DNA of 64,000 nt from Daldinia sp. FL1419 (Eukaryota > Ascomycota > Sordariomycetes > Xylariales > Hypoxylaceae): the NCBI GenBank assembly GCA_025201765.1, contig MU623499.1, positions 1 through 64,000 of the forward strand, given 5' to 3'. Both the position numbers and the translations under genes were made by a program. The stretch's first letter is position 1, and every line of letters starts with the position of its first letter. Below the pieces are notes generated by a model. It was given only the letters and a program-made list of their open reading frames with translations, was not told the origin of the DNA and made no database searches. Below, one piece after another: positions 33,301-44,601 of this stretch.

Positions 33301-35071
33301 TTATTTATCGAGGTCAATGGCCCATTTGATGTCCTCAAACCCTTGTCGAGTCCTGATTTTAACTTCAATATCGTCATTCGACTCCATGATTACAGCGGCA
33401 ACATTAGTATTGGCAGTAGTAGGAAGCTTCCAGCCACCATTTACAGGTTTCATATCTAACCCCGCAATAAAGGCGGCGACGACGGCAAGAATTTCGTTGG
33501 TGGCAAAGTGCCGGCCGGGACAGGGGTTCTTATCATCACCGAACGCGCGGAAGCAGACATCGCGCAGACGGTATTGTTTCTCCTCGCGGAGGAACCTACG
33601 GGGATTGAAGTGGGTGACGTCTGAACCCTGGAGGTTGACGTTTTGCTGGATGATACGACTAAGTATCTACAACATAGCCCCTTTCTTCAGTAGCCATTTG
33701 TCGAGGTAGGTGTCTTCCATCACCTCACGTACGGATGTTTCCATGGAACAATACCGAAGGACTTCCTGGCAGGAAGACAACAATAGGGGACAACTCTCCT
33801 TGAGGGCGGTGATATTAAGCGTTTTGACGGTAGAGCCGTTTTCGGTAACTGTCTCGGTGTAAGCGTCGATTTCTTTCCGGATATCACCAAGGAGGCCCGG
33901 ATGGGAGTGGACCAAAATAGAATCTAGAAAGCCGCAGGTGACGTGTTTACCATGGTAGCAGTTGAAATTCCAACCTCGTAGCGGACGACGTCTTCGAGCG
34001 GGTCATTATTATTAATCTCGACTTGATATCGATACTGAGCTAGGACTGAAGCCTTTTGTACCTACCTCTCCGGCTTTGGAATACGCTTCGAAAGCTTTAG
34101 CGACCTTCTCTCAGGCCGCAATGGGCTTCCGAGCGGTGATTAAAAGAAAGAAACCGACCAGGATCGACATAAGACCGCTTTCGAATTCCCTAAACCCGAA
34201 CAATATTAGACCTAATGCTTAATCATGGACCCTGGACCCCGATCCTACCTGGGAATAACCTACCAGAAAGCATCGGCGATAGCATTATCATCGTACGGGT
34301 TCGTAAGACCGTATACGGACCTGGTAGTCGCGGTCGTGGCGACATCCCTTATCCAGGAGTATAGGCCTATCTTTCGAGACTTTCCCTCCGCTGGCTGCAG
34401 CGTGTCGAGAGACCTTGTAATTTCCCGAATCACGATGCGGTTCATATCTTCGAGCTGCGGACCGGGCTTGAGCCCAGCTCGCATCGCAGCGTAAGACTCC
34501 ATCGAAAGGCCGAAATCACCCTCGTCGCCGTCTGTCAGGGCTCTAGCCCGTGCTACATATAGAACAAAGAACTTGTTCTATATGTAGCTGCCCTTAGCCA
34601 TAGTTGTAGATAGGTTCCTCGCGGAACAACGAAGTTGTTTCCTTGCTTCTTGGTCCGCCTCGTGACACCGTCGACGTTCTTGTTCAGGATAGACTGAGCT
34701 CCGAGGCTAGCCCCGCAGACCGTGGGGGCGAACTTGGCCTCAATGGGTGGGAATGCGAGGGTCTTGTGTTTCTTTTGCACTGCTAGGATAGGCTCTGGCT
34801 TGGTCACCACGTACGTTTTTTGGGCTCGGGATAGGCTTAGCATGGCTCCTCGAGTGGGCGGAAAGGGACGAGATTATACCTGAGGTTGACATAGTAGCTG
34901 ACCTTGCTTTGTGATAGTCCGATCATGTGGCCGATAATAGGAATCGACTGCGGAGCCGGAGGCGGCTCGTGAGGGTCGTGGCCAAACATCTCGCGAGTGG
35001 TGGAGAAGATTAGAGTGATGATACCCGATCAGAGCCAAGAGAAAAGCGGCATTGCTAGAATCAAAGGACAT
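33301..35071 (-). pseudogene. Cytochrome P450 pseudogene, interrupted by an insertion
   Basis: A P450 can be followed from the ATG at 35071 to the stop at 33301-33303. Preserved parts are the N-terminal membrane anchor, PIIGH, the EVLR (ExxR) K-helix, the HFNPRRF block and the haem loop FGDDKNPCPGRHFA, with the Cys codon at 33520-33522. It resembles fungal P450s related to the oxysterol/cholesterol 7-alpha-hydroxylase group. At least six lesions are visible: a frameshift after LALIG in exon 1, a 135-bp insertion at 34533-34667, TGA at 34111-34113 within a helix, a frameshift after AGEVGTK, TAG at 33924-33926 (probably from Trp) with a frameshift just after, and TAG at 33667-33669 (probably from Gln). 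Introns at 34836-34879 and 34190-34263 are still readable. The protein cannot be made whole. The well-kept haem region suggests recent loss. Confidence 0.88.
34533..34667. mobile_element. 135-bp insertion with 5-bp target duplication (solo LTR or MITE)
   Basis: The element starts TGTCA and ends TGACA, giving a TG...CA end with 5-bp inverted termini. It is flanked on both sides by CCGTC (34528-34532 and 34668-34672). Removing the element and one CCGTC copy exactly joins NVDG to DEGDFGLSMESY of the P450 frame, so the boundaries are certain. Inside is a perfect 16-bp inverted repeat with a 5-nt loop (34552-34567 / 34573-34588) and a second weaker hairpin (34623-34641). TG/CA ends with a 5-bp duplication are typical of a solo LTR; the short length and hairpins would also fit a MITE. 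No coding sequence is present. Confidence 0.85.
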
Positions 35072-36235
35072 GATGACAGAATAGAATGAAGATGGACTTA
35101 GAAAGTGGACGTTTCATAAAGGGAGAATGGTTAGAGAAGCTGAGGCTACGGCATATTATAGGTACGGACAATCTAGATTACGTATCATACACACCCGTCC
35201 CCTTTGGTTCGTACGCACCGTCGTCCAACAGATAGCGTATTAACCAACATATTCACGTAGTTGGATTTAATATTTGGTATCCTTTGGGAAGTTGGGATAA
35301 CTATCGTTTCTATTATTATATTATACCAACGCTACCGTCCATCGTTCGATCCGTATGGTTGACCTTTAAGTTTGGTTATAACTTATAAGGAATAACTTGA
35401 GGCTTGGGCAGCTCAGGTAGCTCAGGCAGCGTGTGTGACTAAATCTTCTAGTCTAGGTCAACCGGTAGTTTGCGTATCTGCTTCTTACCGATCGTCTAGT
35501 TATAAAGAAGATGTTGGCTTCTTTTTAACCCGGTATAAGAGGTACCTACCTAACTCAGAGCGTGTTATTAGGTAGTCATTAGTTTCATTATTAACTAACT
35601 AATCTAATAAAAGATCTAGGTTAAGGAGGTTAAACTGTTCGAATTCTTCTAGCGTCGAAACCTGCCATTGGTGTCTTACACTACATCTTCAGCCACTTTA
35701 ATAGGCATCTCACAGTGAATAAGGACAGTGTATCCTATTCACACGGTACCTCACAGGGTCTCGGGTGGTTCGTGCACTTCCCCAAGGCCCAAATTTCTTA
35801 AATCTGACAAGTGATAGCGTGATAACGCGTTCGGTACTAAAACGCGCAAGAGGGTCAAGGGACGCGATTTCCTAGGATATACATCATACCTGCTTCCTAT
35901 CAGATGTTTGCCCTGTCAATCAGTTGCCTTTCCGGGTCACTGCTACCTAAACAACTCCCAGCAACTTCCTGGAAGCATTAAAAACTCTCCACAGCGAGAA
36001 CGTGCTCCCTTTCGTTTCTTTTTCGTGTTTCACTCTGACGAATTCTACCGAATTCTTCAATATCCTCTCTACATTTTAACATTCTTACGTGAGACTAAAC
36101 GTTTAACGCTATGGGTTCTTGAAAAAAAAAAAGAGGAAACAAAACCCATAACAGGAGTGCTAGTTATAGCAGGATTTCAAAAGTACAACATCACACCCAG
36201 ATCCATTGGCGTATGATAACGACTATAACTGCACA
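35072..36235. other. Intergenic region with divergent promoters
   Basis: About 1.2 kb between the P450 remnant start and the GTPase start. The segment just before 36236 has a pyrimidine-rich leader. No gene is seen. Confidence 0.5.
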
Positions 36236-39200
36236 ATGGATTCAAATCCTCTTATCAAAAACGAACTTTCGGGTTATGAAGACTCATTCATTGAAGATCC
36301 TTTTATAGATGACCCTTTCATTAAGCCAGAGCCTTTGGATAACCCGATGACAGCGCCTCCAATCTCCGAGGCTGCGTCGACGCAACTTTCTCATGACACC
36401 CCGACTACTCGTCTACACTTATCTGGTTCCGGTTCTGGTTCCGGTTCCGGTTCCGGCTCATCTGTCTCATCTGATCCTTCGGGCCCCGCTCACCCGGATG
36501 AGAACGGTGCGTCGGCTTCTTCAAATCTTCCTATCAAACATGACCCCGAGCCGGAGATAGAGCAAGATAATAACCCCGGACCATCCAACGTTGAATCCAC
36601 GGACACAAATTATCTCGAGCAGCTAATCAACGTGACAGTTCCTGAGACACTAGAATCTGGTGTAGCCGTTGGAATCGATCTCCTAGATCAACTCAAAGTC
36701 CAGTTGAGCACTTTTAAGAACCCTGACGTCGATACGTGGCTTGATACGATCAAAACGTTAAAGGAGAGTGCGAAACCAACTCGTACCGTCGTGGGTGTTG
36801 TTGGCAATACCGGTGCTGGTAAAAGCTCCGTCATCAACGCACTTCTAGACGAAGAACGGTAAGATCTTAATTACTATATTCCTTTTTAATATCTTCTCTT
36901 GTCATCTCTCCCCTCTTATATCCTCCCCCCATGTAGCATCACCTGAGCATACAGTTTATTTCGAAGACATACTTAAAATTGCTTAGGTTACTCCCTACTA
37001 ATTGCATACGTGCGTGTACTGCTTCACCAACGGAAATATCATACAACCACTCAGACGATCCCTCACAATTATATTGGGCTGAGGTTGAATTCATCACCAC
37101 TGAAGAGTGGATCAAAGAACTCCGGATATTATTTAACGATCTGTTGGATGGAAATGGCGCGGTCTCTCGAGACTGCTCCAATGCCGATAGCGAGGCTGGC
37201 GTTGCCTATGCGAAAATGAAGGCCGTTTATCCATCTAAGACCAAGGAGACGCTTGCCCAAGGGACCCCGGAGGGGTTTGCCAATGAACCCGCCGTTAAGA
37301 GAGTGCTTGACACTACCAAAACCCTCAAAGAGCGCTCCGCGAAGGGTTTATATACCAGCTTACAACATTACGTTGATAGCAAGGAGAAGATCGGTTCCGG
37401 AACTGAGCATAAGAAGCGAAATGCACACATGGAGTATTGGCCCTTGATTAAAGTTGTCCGTATTTACACCAAGGCAAAGGCGCTATCTACAGGAGCCGTA
37501 ATAGTTGACTTAGTAAGTGAATACCTTTCGAGAACAGGAATCTTCGTCGTTTTATTGGGGAAATATATAGTATTATACTAACTGAATTAGCCTGGCGTGC
37601 AAGATTCCAACGCTGCTCGAGCAGCAGTGGCTGAAAAGTACATGAAGTCGTGTACCGGCTTATGGATAGTAGCACCCATTACTCGGGCTGTGGATGATAA
37701 GACAGCCAAGTCACTTCTCGGTGACTCGTTCAAGAGGCAATTGAAATACGACGGCACGTATTCTGCTGTCACTTTTATTTGTTCCAAGACCGATGATATA
37801 TCAGCTACGGAAGCAGCGGACAGCCTCGGCCTCGAGGAAGAAATATCCGAATCTTGGAACAAAGCTGAAGAATTGAATTCTTCGATCGAAGCCTCCCGAT
37901 CACTGGTCAAGGAATTGGAAAACAAGAAAGCCACAGCCGGGGATCGGCTCGACGAAATTGAGGTCCAGTTGGATGTGTGGGAAGGTCTACTAGAGCGTTT
38001 TTCTAGCGGAGAAACGGTATATGCACCATCCGAAAGAAAAAGAAAGAGACCTACAAAACCGCTCCAGAGCCGTAAGAGCCGTAGCACGTATGGATCTGAT
38101 TCTGATGACTTCAATGACTCTGATGATGACTACCAATCCGACTCGAGCGATAAGGAAAATTCGCAGTCGCTTGGAAACAGTCAGCGCCAGCCCCTCACCG
38201 AAGATGATATTAGTGACAAGCTTGCATCGCTCAGGGCACAGAGAAGGGAGATACGTGAAGAGAGGCGAGGCCTTGGCGCTCAAATCTCAGATATTCGTAA
38301 GCGGATTCAAGAGACCAAAGCCGAGGAGAAGGAAATCCGTGCTGAGATCAAGGCGCGATGTATCCAGGGGCGAAATGATTATTCTCGTGGCGCAATTAAA
38401 CGTGATTTCGCTATGGGAATCAAGGAGTAAGTTTGCTGTTTGTTTACACGAACATATCGTTATACCAATTCCGTTGATATCGTCTATTATTTTGTCCTTC
38501 TACTGACAACAGCCAGGCTTGATCAAGAAACCGCTGCTGAAGAGGATGACACAGCGTTCGACCCCGATCAAGATCTTCGCGATTATGATGAGGTTGCTCG
38601 TACTTTGCCCGTGTTTTGTGTGAGCAGCCGTGCTTACCAGAAACTTTCTGGCAAACTCCTAAAAGACGGCATCAAGAGTGAAGGTTTTACGTCTTTGGAA
38701 GACACGGAGATTCCCCAACTCCAGCTGCATGCGAAGAAACTAACGGAGCAGGGACGAGCAAGCAGCTGCCGCAAATTTCTCAACGATCTGGCCCAATTGA
38801 TCAACTCCATAAAACTGTGGACTAGTAACGATGGCACCCAGTCTACGCTTACGGATCTAGAAAAGAGCCGTGAGAAGATGCATTTGCAAAAGCTCTTGAA
38901 TGATTTGCAGACGGTACGTTGCTATTTTCGAGTTCTAATTATCTTTTACCATATTGTTAGTGCGAGCGATTCCGTTCGCCCCAATTACTTTCAGCATCAC
39001 AATTCATGATTATACATCCGCTCTACTGATCACGGCTAATCTTTTACAGGGATTTGAGAAGTCTGTCGATGAGGCAGTAAAACTACTTAAGATGTCACTC
39101 GAAGAGAATGTTTACTCTGTCTTCACGTCATCTATCCCAACAGCAATCTCCGCAGCTCCCAATATCGCAAGTGGCTGGTCAGCCCCCAAACAACTGGGGG

Positions 39201-40248
39201 GTATGGTTTGGGCAACGTATAAAGCAACTGTTCGACGAAATGGTGTGTATGCGGGGGCCTCCGGTGCACATGATTTCAATCAAGAGCTGTTCGAACCTAT
39301 CTCCCGTAATTTGGCAGCAGGATGGGAACGCGCATTCCAGCGCCGATTACCAGCCGTTCTTGATGAGTTTGCGGTCAAGACAAAGAAACAGCTCAAGGCG
39401 TTTCACGAAGCTGCTCAAGCCCGCGCGCGGCACCGTCATACCAATATATCGGGGATAATCACTCTATCCAGACAATTGCTAGCCTATATGCGCACAATAG
39501 AACAGTTGCCGATTACTTTGCGGGCTTCAATCACTGATCTTCAGAGAGAGGCCAATCGACAATTCACCCCTGTTATCTGTAACGCTATGCTATATGCGTA
39601 CCATGTCTGCACAGAAGAGCGTGGACCCGGTTCTTACAATCGTATGAAACAAGCAATGGCAGAACATGTCAACGTCTCACGCCATGCCATGTTCAAGGAG
39701 GCGACCGACACAGTGAAAGCACAGCTAGAAGCTATGTGCCGTACTATTCAACAAACCCTGAATGACCAAATGGATAGCATGTTTGATTATATCCATCAGG
39801 ATTATATGAAGGTCCTTGGTGAGTATTCAATTATCACTGTCCGTATACTTTTGATGCTGATAATTTCGCAGTGGGCACTACGGTCGACCGTCACGCCAAG
39901 CTGTCACGCCAAGAACTCACTATGCGAGCAAATGTTAACGACTTTTTGCAGCATTGCGACTCCATGTTTTCCCCTGTTCTAGGTGGAACCGCTTCCGACG
40001 AATCTACGAAAGCGGAAGATACGTTCGAGGCGTCAGGAGTACATACTATGGCTTCGGAGGGCAACAACGAGGAGGAGGTAAAACTAGAGGTCTCGGCCGA
40101 GACCCGAACCTCTATGGATGTACCAGAGGAGACCGACGGACGCCACTCTGTGCAAGATACGGATTACAACCCGACACTCCATGCTGAAGCTGATGAATTC
40201 ATGCAGCAGCAAATTCGAGCACAAAGCCAAAGCGTTGAGGGCGAATAG
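36236..40248 (+). CDS. Large nuclear dynamin-like GTPase (SLIP-GC-like)
   Basis: Six exons, 36236-36858, 36987-37512, 37591-38426, 38517-38913, 39050-39818 and 39872-40248, give 1175 residues in frame; introns are 53-136 bp. The P-loop is GNTGAGKSS (190-198). G3 is DLPG (Asp382-Gly385), made across the second intron, and G4 is CSKTDD (447-452). About 185 residues separate G1 from G3, as in dynamin-like proteins. Long charged coiled coils (about 458-520 and 590-660) flank a basic KRKRP cluster near 533 that could be a nuclear signal. The remainder is a helical stalk-like region. The N-terminus is disordered and acidic, with a (Ser-Gly)n run coded by GGTTCC repeats. The layout resembles vertebrate nuclear GTPase SLIP-GC and its many fungal relatives, whose role in fungi is not established. 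The real start is taken as the ATG at 36236; an upstream in-frame TTG is not used. Confidence 0.88.
36424..36461 (+). repeat. GGTTCC hexamer repeat coding (Ser-Gly)n
   Basis: Six or so GGTTCC/GGTTCT units inside exon 1 of the GTPase, translated as alternating Gly and Ser. It is a likely site of length variation within the disordered N-terminus. Confidence 0.8.
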
Positions 40249-41204
40249 GATTTCTAGCAACGCGAATCCCCCCCCCCCCCCAGAGAACATCTAAAGTCAC
40301 TAGTAGGCTTTGGATTAGTCGATCTATCTGCCTATCAGGGATCGTATTTCCTATCGTTAAGTTCTGTAAACATTTGCTGGTAGGTCTGGTTCGATAATGT
40401 GGGCCTGGCCGGGCCTGGTGTTCTTGTGGAAAAGGAAGTCAATTAGCTTGAGGATAGGTGGTATCAGCAAGGTCGCTGTCTTATGGTCGGTAGAAGTCTG
40501 CGAAAGATTTAGTTAGCTACCTTTCCTAATTAACTCCTCACGGTTTATATTAATTTGGACCATGAAGAAATTTGCATCGATGCTTTAAATACTTAACCTC
40601 TCGGCTTCCCGTCTATATGTGACTCGACCCTCGATTACCATCGTGTAAATTTGCTAATTATATCCCCAATTGACGGGTATGCCGGTATAGACCCATAAGT
40701 TATTGCTAGGTGTACAGGAACAGGAGAATGGTAACCATGGTCGATTTAAGTATTTTAAGTATCGATGACATGTGCCAACCCTTGAGCTACTATAGAAGGA
40801 TCCAGCAAACATTCTCTTAGGCGATATCGTTGCTTCAGGATCCGATCGTATTTAATGTATTTTCGAAAAGGAACCGGACAAGTTGACTGAGAAATCTGTT
40901 CATGAAAATTATCATCCATTCCAACTTATTAACGATGTCATTCCATCCTATGTACGATGAGACTTATGCCACGTAGCCCTCACCCCTTGAAACCCTAGAC
41001 AGTATTATCGAAATCATAAATCCAATCCGAATCCCCTACCTATGGGTTAGATATTGGAGCTATTAAGGAAAACACGAGGACGTATATATGTTCCTCCGAA
41101 ATATCATTATCAGGCACATTTACCCCTGAGTGCCGCTTGGGTATTCATCTCCCACTTTTTTACCACAATACCGACAATATCCATCTTTAACAATCGCATT
41201 TTCA
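40249..41204. other. Convergent intergenic region
   Basis: This lies between the 3' ends of the GTPase and the cytochrome b561-like gene. It holds a 14-C run (40268-40281) right after the GTPase stop. No gene is seen. Confidence 0.55.
40268..40281 (+). repeat. Poly-C tract, 14 C
   Basis: Uninterrupted run in the probable 3' UTR of the GTPase. It is one of three long C-runs within 3 kb. Confidence 0.9.
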
Positions 41205-42418
41205 TCATCTGCGTCTCCCATCGCTGGGAACTAGCTCAGACGAGAAGGACGACACAGACCCGCTTCTTCTGACGTTCTTCGGAGGCACCATCTCCATCGG
41301 CTGTCCGCCGTATACCGGTGGACCACCGTATAAGGGGCCGGGCGTATACGGGGGACTAGGATCGTTCGAAGAACTTTCCCGGCGTTGGTGGCCATCTCTC
41401 GTAAATGGTGGAGGGGGCGCGTTATTTGGAGGTATACCCTCGCGAGGAACTTCGTTCGAATTCTTCTTTCGACGACGCAATTCCCCGACAACAGCGAATA
41501 TTACCCACAGCAGCCAGGCGAATCCCGACACGATGGAATACGCAATGATTAGTCCCCGAGACGCATTTGCTAGTTTCAACCCAAGCCCGCCGTTTATGAT
41601 GCCGAGGGTGATGGAGATGCGGCCGAGCCAAAGGTGCGCGTACGAAAAGGAAGTTCGACGGCGCAGACGCTTAAATTTGGAGTGGTGAGCTATTCCGAGT
41701 GGTGGCTGGATGAACATTACTATAAGAAGGACGATGCCGATGATGGGGTGTGCGTTAGTGGATGATATTTCTAACTATCCCGTGAGTCAGTATGCGAGAA
41801 GCCCAACGACGAAACCAGGGGAAAGGAGGTTCTTACCAAGCTAGAGCCATCGGGAGGAATCCTAATGACCTCGATCATATGTATTCCCAACCCAGCGGCC
41901 GCAACATACAGAATAAACCCAAGCCCCTGAATCAAGGCGTGGATAAGCCAGGTATGTCGACTAGGAATCGTTCGCACGAAGATGGCGCCGACGGGGAATA
42001 TCACAACAAAACATAGCGCGGCGATGATACCGTGAGCGGTGCGGGATCGAACCACCTCGGCGACGTCAAAGTTTGTGAACCCGCTTAGACCGCCTCCTGC
42101 TGATCCAGGGCTACTGCCTGGCCCATATCCATACCGGTAACCATCACCATCACCATCATCATCGCCATCGCCATCGCTCCCCGGGTATCCTGCCCAAGCG
42201 TAGTCGCCGCCGTCTGCGTTACTATATGGGTTCTGGGCCAGTGCGCTCTTCGCTGTGAGACTAATGTTAGCTTCGACCCAGTACCTATCCACGTCGAGGG
42301 AGCGAGGGGTAGGAAAGCTCCATCAAGCTTGCATAAAGAATAGGTAGTAAGCAAGCAATCATGACCTACCTAACAAAGCAAGGACCAAGCCCAAGAAGCC
42401 AAAGGAACCAATCGTCAT
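41205..42418 (-). CDS. Secretory-pathway cytochrome b561-type membrane protein
   Basis: Three exons on the minus strand, 42418-42370, 42252-41837 and 41774-41205, give 344 residues. Residues 1-22 form a signal peptide (MTIGSFGFLGLVLALLAKSALA). It is followed by a Gly/Asp/Tyr-rich low-complexity segment (about 30-70, DGDGDDDGDGDG). Five hydrophobic spans follow, with the four histidines expected for two b haems: H90 (RTAHGIIA), H121 (LIHALIQ), H164 (NAHPIIG) and H202 (AHLWLGR). This matches fungal b561/ferric-reductase-like proteins that pass electrons across the plasma or organelle membrane. No N-terminal haem-binding DOMON domain is present. The C-terminal 100 residues are a Pro/Ser/Arg-rich cytosolic tail. 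The first 49-nt exon codes only the signal peptide core; it is chosen because it alone supplies an ATG and a signal sequence in frame. Confidence 0.86.
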
Positions 42419-42817
42419 GGTATCAACAATGTAACTCTTCAACCTACTAAATCAACCCTTTCTATCTTCCTATCCCCTATTCCACAGTGCACTTGCAAAC
42501 AATGATAATAACAATACCACATCAAGCGTACGGGATGCGGAACGGGCAGTAGTCACGTCAAGCTGTCAGGCAGTTCCTATTGACAGGCCACCACCCTTTT
42601 TACATATAAGACAAGACAAGACAGGCGAAGTCAAGTCAAGAACAAGAGCAAGATGAGCACACCCACTCATACTCATACTCATACACACACTTACATGAAA
42701 AAGAATATAATAAATCCTCCCGCACGCGCGGCTGCCCCAGGTCCAAGCTCCCAGCCCGTTGCACACACCCTTCCTAGCCCCTCTCTTTGTCTCGGATCTC
42801 GAGCTGGGGACATGCCG

Positions 42818-42829
42818 CCCCCCCCCCCC
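42818..42829 (+). repeat. Poly-C tract, 12 C
   Basis: Uninterrupted C-run about 400 bases upstream of the b561-like start codon. On that gene's strand it is a G-run. Confidence 0.9.
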
Positions 42830-43122
42830 AAAAGAAACCAACCAAACAAAAAAATAAAAAGTTTCGGGACCGAACTCTCGACCAACCAACCCACCAAAAC
42901 GATAATCGACCTTACATGAATTACGTCAGTGCCGTAGCCCTTTTTCGTGTATCCCGCTCAGATCAGGGCCTGCCCAACCCCAGCCCCGGGTATCGTATCC
43001 CACCAGTCTACCAGTCTACCAATCTACCCTCGAGGTAGGATTGCATAACGCGCGTCTAGGTTACGCATCATCACCAACCACCACGTGGAAAGCTCTCCAA
43101 GTTCGTCCTTATCCACCCTCCT

Positions 43123-43138
43123 CCCCCCCCCCCCCCCC
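43123..43138 (+). repeat. Poly-C tract, 16 C
   Basis: The longest C-run in the window, about 700 bases upstream of the b561-like gene. Confidence 0.9.
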
Positions 43139-43413
43139 TTGCCATAACCGGACGCCTCAATGACGTTCTCCCGTATTGACCCGCCTACCTAGCTGGCCGG
43201 CTTTAAAACGTGGCATTGCTGTCTTTTATCTTTTTACTTCGTTAGGTCTTCTTACATACCCGGCTGGAGGTAGGTAGATAAGCAACCTCCAATGGTCAGC
43301 ATATTATCGCCTATGTAATACGAGATACCTGATACTTCACTAACTACAAAGACCGCCAGATTACGAGAAGGGCAATGGGCAATAGGCAATAGTCACCGGA
43401 GTGTTGTCTTCTC

Positions 43414-43443
43414 AAGTATAAGAGATAAGTATAAGAGATAAGT
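43414..43443 (+). repeat. Tandem 13-bp duplication AAGTATAAGAGAT
   Basis: Two perfect copies followed by a partial AAGT. It is intergenic. Confidence 0.7.
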
Positions 43444-44601
43444 CATAGTTAGAGTTACGATAGGCGAGCATGGAATAATTTGAGCTCAAGTCACAAGCAC
43501 CGCATATTATCAAATACTTATTTGAATTTTTTAATGTATTGAATAAAAGAAGCCTGGGCGCACATAAAGCCAGGTGTTAATGCTTGTCAAGGCTAAACGA
43601 ACGTCACTGGGGCAAGTCCAAGCAGGACGCCGTTCCACCACATCCGAAATCGGGTACACCTGGCAACTAAACGGCTCCAGTAGCGTAGCCCAGGAAGATA
43701 GAGGAACTATTTGGTTTAAAATTTCCATAGCTTTTATTGCATCATGAGCCTATTTCTATTCGGAAAATGTGCCAACCTGAGTCATGCTATCATCATCCGA
43801 GGCAGATAGCCGGGAATCGGGATGAGTGTTATAAGTCCTCCGTATTCCGTTAAACCAGCCAGCAGAATCTTAGTCGCCTAAGCAGACAAAACTAAATATC
43901 TTTGCCGTCGATTCATGATAGAAAATACTCGTGAATGACTAGATCTTTATCCGCTCATCCAGCCCATTGCTGAGTTTCATGACCCCGAGATTAGGGCTGA
44001 GAAAACCCGGGGTAAGCAGAGGGGTATTCTTCGACAAACACATGCCAAGGCAAACGAAATTGAATGCGCTACCTGCGAACAAGGGCATATGTGTTCGAAA
44101 TGTCAAACCATCAGGACGCAAAGCGGAAAAGAAGCAGGTGCGATCGCCAACGTTTAAGACGTCCCGAACTATATGCCACGAAATTGCCATGAAGGAAGGC
44201 TTGCGTCGCTCAGGTTGAGTAAGTTGAAAACTAAGGAAATCGTGAAATGAAATCAACTTCGTAGCAAAAAAAAAGATGCAAATGGTACACGGTTCCCCCT
44301 GTTAAAAACATCCACTTTTGACAAACGCCACAAAGTCAATGCAAATCAAGGGAACCAACTGCCTAAGATCCCCGAACCCCGCGCGCACCGTCCATTTTGT
44401 CGTATCGAACTCGCCAACGCCTGCATATCATAACGAGGAGGTTGATCGAACAACCGCGTGTAGATGGTGTCGTACATGGTAGGGAAATGAATATGGAGAA
44501 GACCGAAGAGCCGAAACCAGAGTGATACGAGACTGAGAAGCATGCCGAAACGCCAGAAACGCGAGACGCCGGTTATGCTAGACCATACCAAGTGTGACGA
44601 G

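Larger units (their letters stand above)
42419..44601. other. Intergenic region with poly-C runs and small tandem repeats
   Basis: About 2.2 kb upstream of the b561-like gene and downstream of the RRM gene. It contains C-runs of 12 (42818-42829) and 16 (43123-43138), an ACTCAT repeat near 42663 and a 13-bp duplication AAGTATAAGAGAT (43414-43443). Opposing short frames at about 43939-44256 show no recognisable product. Confidence 0.5.

Noticed and set aside
36206..36235. Upstream TTG start for the GTPase, ten codons before the ATG
   Set aside because: Eukaryotic initiation at TTG is rare; the ATG at 36236 is the first in-frame ATG.
43939..44256. Opposing short frames on both strands near the RRM gene 3' end
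   Set aside because: Both are about 80-105 codons with no domain or supporting splice sites; overlap on two strands suggests chance.
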